DNA of 64,000 bases from Anthopleura xanthogrammica. Taxonomy: Eukaryota > Cnidaria > Anthozoa > Actiniaria > Actiniidae. The stretch covers positions 6,447,790 to 6,511,789 of the forward strand of contig OZ025208.1 of assembly GCA_964019055.1 (NCBI GenBank), in the 5' to 3' direction. The notes beneath the pieces are model-generated. The model was not told the DNA's origin. It made no database searches and was given only the letters and a program-made list of their open reading frames with translations. This document shows positions 56,408-64,000 of this stretch, piece after piece. The position numbers and the translations under genes were made by a program. Position 1 is the stretch's first letter; each line of letters opens with the position of its first letter.

Positions 56408-58941
56408 CCTTCTTCATGGTTATCGTATCTCCTTTCTTTCTTTCACTCTTTTTTCTTGAATTTCTCTTCCATGCATGCATATTATTTTTTCATTTTTCTC
56501 TTTCTACCTTTGAGTCCAACCTTCATTGGTTTCTTTTCTCTCTTATTCATTTTTAGTCACAACAGTAAAACGGACGAATCTATGGTTACTACTACAGTTA
56601 TTTCAGTCACATATTGACGAGCTAGAACTTAAACCATTTCAATTCCAAATGAATACATACCATCTCAGCTAAAATCCTAGGTAGCAGTACTAAAATCCTC
56701 TTTCTAAGTCTTACTGATGTTCTGAAGACTATGTTATTTGTATTGTATTCTCGCCCACATCTAAACGATGTTATTGTCTACAGAGACATATTTTCAGCAA
56801 ATATTGATATTTTCGTGAGAATTCTAATTGATAAATCGCTACCACTTAGGATTCGTCGCGATATTCGTCAAGCAGGTCTAACATTTTTTCATTATTGCCT
56901 TCTATTTAAGACACTATCTCTTAAGGATCGATTGATAATATAATAGTTTCGTTCGGCAGAGGAAATCACTCAAATAGTTGGGTTATTTTTTGGCTTAAGG
57001 GATAGCAAAAAACTATAAATATATAGAAAAAATAAAACAGGTTTTTGAGATTTCACCTGTTTCATCTTGTCAAAACCTCAACTCTATTTCGAATCGATAG
57101 CAAAGTCTGTAACTTTCAAAATAGAATATATATTTAGAAAAACTCTTCATCCCCACGTTGAGTTTTTACGCTTTGAAATAAGCTATTCCTCCTAAGTTTT
57201 CAATTCTGCAAGCTAAGTGCGTGTATGTTAATCAACAATATCTAATTCTAGTTAAACGTTATAGTACTTATGGTATTCTTATGTGTTTGTGCGAAGAATA
57301 TTAACGGCAATATCAGCCGTTTTACCAGCTAAAAAAAAACTACAACTACAAAATACTTCATAGTTAAGTTTACCTTCAAGATTGACGAACCAAGCTTTAG
57401 CCCCGGCTTTGATTTTCAAAGAGTCTTTTGTGACCAAAACATTAAGAAATGTGATATAATCTTATTCTCTAATCACGAGTCCTTAACAGCATATTTATTT
57501 ATTTTTATTGTGAATTCATAACGATGACGTGCAGTAGTGCTTAGCAACCATTCGTAGCGAGGAACGAGTTTCTGCAAAACCGGACAAAAATCAGTCTTTT
57601 ATATAATTTTTGAGAGAGAAAAAAATGCAAAGCAAAATCGATAGCTATGAAATAACCAAGAAAAAATCTGTGATTTTTATCTGGCAAATGAGAAAAAGCC
57701 TGTCAACTTTGTCAACTTGAATGGAACTCATAAATCAATGCTACGTGCGGAGTGACAACATGAACGTTGATAGGAGTGCTTAGTGATGGCCGAAGGCAAA
57801 GGATTTGGAAGGCTGTCAAGAATTTGAAATTATATGTTCACAAACAAGTTTAAAGTGTTGTTTTTGGATGTGGCTTTTCGTGGAATTTTTTAATTTGTTA
57901 ATAAAATAGTATTTTAACAAATTCGAAAGCAACTCAGTTGTTGAAGAAAATTTTTACAAGAGCTTTCATTTCTCGTGAGTGGAAAATTCTATTTTTTTTA
58001 TACGAAATTAAGGAAAGAAGAAGTAAAAAAAGAAGTTGAAAAAGAAAAGTGTACGAGAGAAAAAAGGGTAAGTGGATGGAGCCAAGAGTCAAAGGTCAAG
58101 AAAATATATCAAAGAAAAGAAAAGAAAATGTATACAAATAAAATTGCACATGATGGGAGAACAAAATTACACGTTAGATATAAGGAAATTTTGTTCGAAG
58201 ACGAGGACAAGAAAAAGAGAAAGAAAGATAGAAAAAAGAAAGACAAAAAGGCACGAAAAGGTTAAATCAAAGGTTAAATCAAAGACGAACAAAATAGCAA
58301 AAAGATAAGAATTTAAAATGAGACAGAAAGAAGGAAGGAAAAAACACAAAAAAAGAATAGAAAAGGATGATAAAGCTCACATTAACACAACCTCACCACA
58401 AGCAGTTTAACAAGCGAATACTATACACGTGATAGATTGACATCCTACTTGCAGCTGACCAGCAGGCTTTCATTCCCATTAAGATACAAGTATAAATCAC
58501 CATCTATCTTCTAATGGCTCTTTGACTTAAAAACCCTGTCAAGTAGACGCTAAGGTTTGTGATTTCCGATTCGTATAACGAAACTATTATAATCTAGCTA
58601 TTAGAACCGCCTGGCGCGGTGTGGTAAAATATCCATATGTATGACGGTGTCGCACCAGGATGCTCTGTGTATCCTAGTAACATTAAACGGATTAAGAACA
58701 ATGTAAACATAGCGTGTGCATTCACTAATCTTAATAGATTTATTGGAATATCATTGTTAGGTTTCGTGCTTCCGTGTTGTTTGAAATTGGATCGAAGGCT
58801 TAGAAGATCATTTACTAATGTGCCGCTTCTCGCCGCTGTGTTAGCGGAATCAAATATTGAACTCAGGGTTGCCTTTGTAGGTTTTTTTCCTTGTATAGAG
58901 AATGGATGATAAAAGGACTTTTATCATTAATGTATAAAGGA
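56408..58941. other. Intergenic, no supported gene
   Basis: AT-rich sequence including a Lys-coding purine-rich stretch at about 58010-58360, which I regard as low-complexity noncoding DNA. Open frames at 56731-56943 and 58637-58909 have no family that I recognise. Confidence 0.4.
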
Positions 58942-59092
58942 TTTGCACCATTACGTGATGGCAGCCATGACAGGAGGCAGGAACAATTGAATCTGGTCTA
59001 GTCTGATTTACATGATAAAGAATTCCGTTTCCTAGGGGGGAAATAATATTGTTATGCCTCCTGTCATGGCTGCCATCACGTGATGGTGCAAA
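58942..59092. mobile_element. Foldback element with near-perfect arms
   Basis: TTGCACCATTACGTGATGGC plus AGCCATGACAGGAGGCA on the left is mirrored by TGCCTCCTGTCATGGCT plus GCCATCACGTGATGGTGCAA on the right, with one mismatch seen. The loop is about 75 bases. The near-identity suggests a young insertion or a selected hairpin. Confidence 0.8.
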
Positions 59093-60030
59093 GCCTCTAT
59101 TCCCGGTTTTCCTCCCTCTGCAAAAATCATCACTTTTAATAAAATACCTAATTGATATGAGTATTTTTTTCAGTTAGTCATGGGCTAATAGGTGTTGGGC
59201 TGGTAAAACGATTTAGTTTAATCCTTTTTCTTAAAAAAGTGTCAATAATAATAAAAAATCTCTTATCCCTATATTTAGTGCTTCATTCATTTTCATGCTT
59301 CTCTACTATCTTTCCTTACTACTCCCTAATTTTAGTGCAAATTAATCTAGTGCATATCAGTTCGGTAATTTTTAGTAATCCTTTTCTATTTATGGTTTTC
59401 TACTATCTTTCATTACTACTTCCTCCCTAATTTTAGTGCAAATTTTTCAGTAGTTAGTTGAATCTAATTTCAATTAATTCGGTAGTTGAGGATTGGCAGA
59501 AGATTTGAGAATTGTTGAGAAGCACTCCGCTGACGCATTGATCATGCTTTTCTTAAGGCGGTTTCATTTGCGTTAACTATACGCTGATTGAGATGTTTTG
59601 AAAACGCTGTGGAAAGTGGAGCGCTTTGAAAACGATCCGGTTTCAGGTTCCGTGTCGGTGTAAACGGGGAAACCGTGGTATTTTCATGGTTTAGAAGGAA
59701 TCCGCTATGAAAACTGGTGGCCTGGAAATGAGCCTAATACGTCATACCATGATTGCGTAAACGATCTGTAACCGCATCATTTTCGACAGACTTTATGCTC
59801 ATGAAACCGTGTTCAAATGAAAACCGATCCGTTTAAACAAGGCCTAACATTCTCTCATATTCTGCCAGTCTCCGCGTGTTTAAAAACTGCGCTTAACACG
59901 TGCGCGAGTGTTTTCTATTTCTTCGCTTGCCTACGCTTTCATTATTTTAGTTTGCAATAAAATATAGTTTTAAACTACTGTGACATTACACTGCCTTTGT
60001 CTTTTAAGGCATCCTCCTTCCTGCTCAAAG
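59093..60030. other. 3' flank of the C3 gene
   Basis: No other gene is seen. The 3' untranslated region of the minus-strand C3-like gene must begin at 60030 and run leftward, but I find no clear minus-strand AATAAA close to the stop codon. Confidence 0.45.
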
Positions 60031-63000
60031 TCAGTCACAGTCGACTTGACTGATCTGTGTCACCAGTTTTTTCACGAATCGTTTTTGTCGGCGACCCAAC
60101 GTCTTTACAAATGTGTCTCTGTCAAGGTATTGCACACCATTCTTGTGTTTGCCCATGATAAGCACGTGTTCTCCCAATCCAAGATCGGGGTACTGGCAGA
60201 TCGCTGGTTTTATGAACCAGTACGTCTTTTTGGTTTTGAACTTAGAGCTGCCTTGTTTGAAGATCTGTGTTACGTTGATTTGATATGTCATGATCATTGA
60301 ATCAGGGTTACTCTCAGTTTTTTCGTCTATCTCTACCACCTTGCCTTTGAAGGCTGAAAATTAAAGACGAAAAATGGATTGGAAAAATACTGAAAAAATC
60401 CGACATTATATAATTCTATCGAGGTTTGCGGGTCACCTGTGGATTTTAAGCCTCGATGTTTAACGTGTTTTACTTTAACTTTTATTAAACTATTCAAAAA
60501 TATTGTGATGTTTTAAAAGTGTGTGCAATATTTCAGGCGAAAATAAGCTTCTATCTAAACCTTCCCCTATTTATGCATTCGATCGACCGACCACTGATTG
60601 TCCATCTCCCGTCTATCGCATGAATCCCAAAGCCCGCTTTATTTATGAGTTTTATCTCCATATATATAGTGTAGTACATTTAAACACAGTGATGATTGAA
60701 GTAGGTATAGATCATACAAACCGTCGGAAGAAAAATAGTTCGCATGTGCTGGTTCAACCCCCTTCCCCAAATTCTGCAGCTACTTACCATAGTTGTAGAC
60801 ATTGCAGACTTCACTGACAAGCTCGTCGATATTACTGATGTACGGATCAGGTTCAGTACACATGCCTATGTATTTTAGTAAGTTTAAATTCAATCAGGTT
60901 TTGGTCATATTTAACTTCTTTCTCATAAATATTGGCTATTAACACTTACTACTATAGTGAGTGTTAATATTTGATTAATCAGAATAACAATGCCAGGCCA
61001 ACTCAGCTTTACCGCGCGCGTCTTGTTCTGTTGTGCCATTCTCACGTTATATCTGTCTCCCATCTCTCCTCACACTCCCCTCCCCCTTCCCGCCACTCAA
61101 AACATAGATACATACATGAACCATGACAGTATCTGTTGCGATGCTCCCAGCATTAGCCAATGTGTACGAAATTCTAGCACAAAGCATGATGGGAAAGTGA
61201 GTTCTTATGCTTTTTCGGCTCCTCTAAAAATTCATCTGATATTTACTCCGACATTTTCTATGGAAATAAAAGTATTTCAACAGACGAAAATAACAGAGTA
61301 ATTTGTTTTTCTGATAGTTCCTCTGATTTCTCTGCTCCATTTTTACAGGACTCCATTTTCCAGAATGCTTTGTGAGAATTGATGCACATTGTCTATGCCC
61401 TCGTCATCCCTATCCTATTCATTTCTTACTTTTCCTTCATTATTTCTCGTTTCTATCTCACCTTGGGTACACTTGCATCTTTTCCCCTTGCAGCTTCCAA
61501 CTGACCTCCATTTACTCCTCAGGTTGTAGAAAAGGGTGCACTTGGTATCGGGCTCATAATAGTCATAAACCTTGATAGGAACGGGTTGGATTATGCCCAC
61601 ATCAAAGAGACGAATTAGGTGGAATGCAACGCAGGTTCTCTGAGCATTGCTGATCTGAGTGAAATAAAAGAATTAAATTAAAGTAATGTACAAGCAAGCA
61701 AGCAAACAAACACTAAACTTGTTGGCAAACAGACTAGAGACAGACAAACAACACTGATACCGAAAACAAACATGAATAATGCAAAGATACGAGGTATCAT
61801 GGACCGCGGAGTACCCTAAGACGTGGTAGGGCTATAAGAGACTAGTATGGGAAAAAGTGGTGGGGCTAAGATTGGAAATATAAAGACTGGTATGGGAAAA
61901 GGGAAAACGTCGCGCGGTCCCTGGGTATGGTTCCTATAGCATCAGTAGCTACAGCGTTTACAACGAAGACAAGAGTTAATTTGTAGTGCTATTAAGAATT
62001 GTGCCTCACCTTATTCACGTAGAATACGACTGCTCTGTCTGATAACTCGTATCTTTCGATGCTGTTGTTCTTTTCAACCAGCTAAAAATATATACAAATT
62101 AACAAATTTAGATGTTTCAGATAGACGTTGTTTTCCATGCGCGCGCATGCGTTCTCAAACCTTGCGAGCAACACAAATAAAAAAGAAATAAAAAAAATGA
62201 CACAATTCTACAAAAATGAAAAAGATGCCAAAGAAAAATTATTCCTGTAGAAAATGTTTTAACAAAACTCTTTGCTTACTCTTATCCCAAAATGCTTCTG
62301 CATTTGTTAGTTTGCTCCAAGATTACTTTATCTGCAGGGGATTTTGAGGAATGTGCAACCTTAATAAGAATTTTCAGTATATTTCCCACGGCATATTGTC
62401 TCGAAAGGCCCTAGCATCATCCTACCGCAATAATAAATTAAAATAAAGGAGAAAATAAAACAAACCTTAATCAAGGTGTCCTCATCGGCAGAAAATCCTG
62501 TTACCATACCAACTTCAATTATGGCCATCCCAGTTTGTCCAGACTTCCTGTATCTGATTTAAGAAGTGAACATAGGGTCAGTTTTCCATAACCATACGCA
62601 GTATGTAGAATGACCATAATTGCATTTCTATTAAGATGATTAGCAGGACTAATATTCATCAATAGTAGTTCAGTACGGTAGACATTAAGGAACAAATATG
62701 GAGTAGGTTAAAGACAACTTTGTCGCTTACAGCCATTCTCAGACACACGCGCATTGTTGCGATTTTTTCTGTCGCGATAAAGTAGGGTTTGGTGGACGTC
62801 AATCAAAGCGTTTCCATGACATTCCATACGCACATGCCTTTGTTGCTTAGTGTTTTCCGACAGTGCTATGGAAACATTTTGATTGACGACCACCAAAAAC
62901 CAACTTGTCGCGACAGAAAAATTCGCAAGAGTGCGCGTGTGTCTGAGAATGGCTGTAATAGAGTGATAAATTAGCGTAAAACCCTTTTTTGGGACTTTGG

Positions 63001-63721
63001 AACTTTAGTAAACTGGCTGCTAAATAGAGGTTGGCCACTTAATCAAGGTACCAATTAGTGCAAAAAGCCTCCTTGGTAGATTTGTAATTGGGCACCTTGT
63101 GGAATTCTTAGTATAAATATAAGTTCCTCATGTTTTAAATTTGGCCCACTTTTACTCTTTTAATTGTAAATAAACCTTGGCTAGAAAGAGTAAAGCATGG
63201 GCCTGTATAATTGCCTGCGATCAAGAATCTCCGTCGACGTACGTTATTTATTATTTCTTTCTTTACAAATTAGGCTTAGAATTATATGTCTTAATCTAGT
63301 AGTGCATCACAATTACTTACTTTGTGCAAACTGATAGTACGAGTTTTTTTGGTATGTCTATGCCTTGAGGCTTCCTTTTTCCCCCTTTCGTTTTTCCCCC
63401 TTTCCTTTTTCCCCCTTTCCTTTTCCTCTTTCTCTTATTCCTTCTTCGATTCTTGTTTTGATGGTTCTTTCGCGAATTTTTCTTATTTTTCCCACTATTT
63501 CCATGCTTTCTTTTTTTGGCTTGGTTTTTATTCCTTCTTTTCTTTGAATTCCTTGATTTTTTCCTAAGAGAACGCCTTGGTCTTGAACGAGCTAGAACGT
63601 TACTCCTGCTGGATGAAGTAGAAGATATCAAACGTCCAGAGCCTTCTTCGGTTGCAGTCACCTTTACATTAAAGTCACATCTTTCATTTTCTTTAGAAGG
63701 AACGTTATACTTGATATCAAC
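60031..63721 (-). CDS. C3: Complement component C3-like, C-terminal exons (5' part off-window)
   Basis: C3 is a secreted thioester protein that opsonises microbes. Six exons join in frame to the last 384 residues: 63321-63721, 62466-62553, 62010-62081, 61462-61654, 60788-60865 and 60031-60353 (stop TGA at 60031-60033). Matches to vertebrate C3 include SVCTKYRKSGQTGMAIIEVG with MVTGFSADEDTL (MG8 domain). Further on come IIQPVPIKVYDYYEPDTKC and CKCTQ, equivalent to the IQPGAVKVYAYYN and CRC region, then the C345C/NTR domain from about NVYNYAFKGKVVEID to a terminal QVDCD. Conserved Cys residues sit in SVC, RTC, TKC, GSC, RCKC, GMC, EVC, AIC and the final DCD. The thioester and protease-facing domains lie right of the window. 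The first exon carries a 73-residue Lys/Arg-rich insert described separately. Cnidarian C3/C4/C5 homologues are not cleanly separable, so C3 is the best but not the only name. Confidence 0.92.
61155..61400. repeat. Dispersed repeat family D, copy 2
   Basis: Shares ordered words with 21405-21608. Its ends are partly mirrored: AATGTGTACGAAATTCTAGC and CACAAAGCAT on the left, ATGCTTTGTGAGAATTGATG and CACATT on the right. This suggests a MITE. It lies in a C3 intron. Confidence 0.6.
62727..62958. mobile_element. MITE in C3 intron
   Basis: The left arm TTACAGCCATTCTCAGACAC begins an imperfect palindrome of 232 bp. Inner segments CTGTCGCGA, TTGGTGG and CAATCAAA are mirrored before the right end GTGTCTGAGAATGGCTGTAA. 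It is noncoding. Confidence 0.85.
63371..63589 (-). other. Lys/Arg-rich coding insert in C3 MG8 region
   Basis: Within the 63321-63721 exon, residues 45-117 of the translated fragment form an uninterrupted basic tract: 41 of 73 residues are Lys or Arg, and there is no Asp or Glu. It opens with RSRPRRSLRKK and closes with three GGK-type repeats. Frame continuity with good C3 sequence on both sides (VKVTATEEG before, VLSVCTK after) shows that it is translated with the protein unless removed by unseen splicing. RPRR followed by Ser resembles a furin-type site. Confidence 0.85.
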
Positions 63722-63750
63722 CTGAAAAAAATCAAAATAGACCCCTTATA

Positions 63751-63863
63751 GCAAGTCGGAATGCAGCTCAGTTTGGAGGTCGACAAAACAATAGGTTAGA
63801 ATTCACAGGAGATTGGAATTCTTTTGTTTTGTCCTCCATATTGAGCTACGTTGACGTGACGTG
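63751..63863. mobile_element. MITE family B, copy 3
   Basis: Carries GTCGGAATGCAGCTCAGTTT and GGAGG, mirrored by CCTCCATATTGAGCTACGTT and GACG. It is the same as the copies at 6852 and 7368, over 56 kb away. It lies just outside the acceptor of the C3 exon ending at 63721. Confidence 0.8.
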
Positions 63864-64000
63864 AATGGATTTTTTTCGCTGTACATCCATGCTGCACGCA
63901 GATATTCAGGTTTATTTTTATGTATCGGTCATGCATCAAGTTTTTGTCGCTTTAATTAGTTAGTTTGTTTTGTCAATATTCAAATTGCCTGATACTTTAG

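Noticed and set aside
57975..58308. Lys-rich open frames
   Set aside because: They come from A/G-rich low-complexity DNA with no conserved neighbours, unlike the Lys/Arg tract of C3, which lies between proven coding segments.
58637..58909. 90-codon open frame
   Set aside because: No family recognised and no adjoining exons found; left uncalled.

Overview
The window looks like nuclear DNA from a cnidarian, most likely an anthozoan (stony coral or sea anemone relative). It is AT-rich, carries many short spliced exons, holds three intronless Shaker-type potassium channel genes in one stretch, and ends in a complement C3 gene, which anthozoans have. It is dense in short palindromic (MITE-like) elements, tRNA-derived SINEs and microsatellites. 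The species assignment is inference; the gene identities come from translated exons compared with remembered families.

Left third (1-22 kb): two conserved housekeeping genes in head-to-head arrangement. On the minus strand, a gamma-tubulin complex component 5 gene (TUBGCP5) starts at 13665 and runs off the left edge. I could place 30 exons with consistent reading frame, covering about 828 codons. On the plus strand, 519 bp away, a Rag GTPase of the RagC/RagD type starts at 14184 and ends at 21829, with 17 exons and 385 residues. The first concerns microtubule nucleation, the second nutrient signalling to TORC1; they share only the intergenic promoter region.

Middle (22-49 kb): a 1.1 kb G/T-rich minisatellite, then three divergent single-exon Kv1/Shaker-like voltage-gated potassium channels at 24469-25872 (minus), 39833-41119 (plus) and 46948-48528 (minus). 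All have a T1 domain, six membrane segments, a full S4 charge ladder and a GYGD filter. All deviate from the usual Pro-Val-Pro hinge of S6. The long spaces between them hold repeats, foldback elements, a SINE and a LINE fragment, with no other gene I can support.

Right (49-64 kb): about 11 kb of repeat-rich noncoding DNA, followed by the last six exons of a complement C3-like gene on the minus strand (63721 down to 60031). It covers the MG8/receptor-binding region and the C-terminal C345C (NTR) domain. One exon carries an in-frame segment of about 73 residues, 41 of them Lys or Arg and none acidic, at a place where vertebrate C3 has only a short linker. This is the most unusual coding observation in the window.
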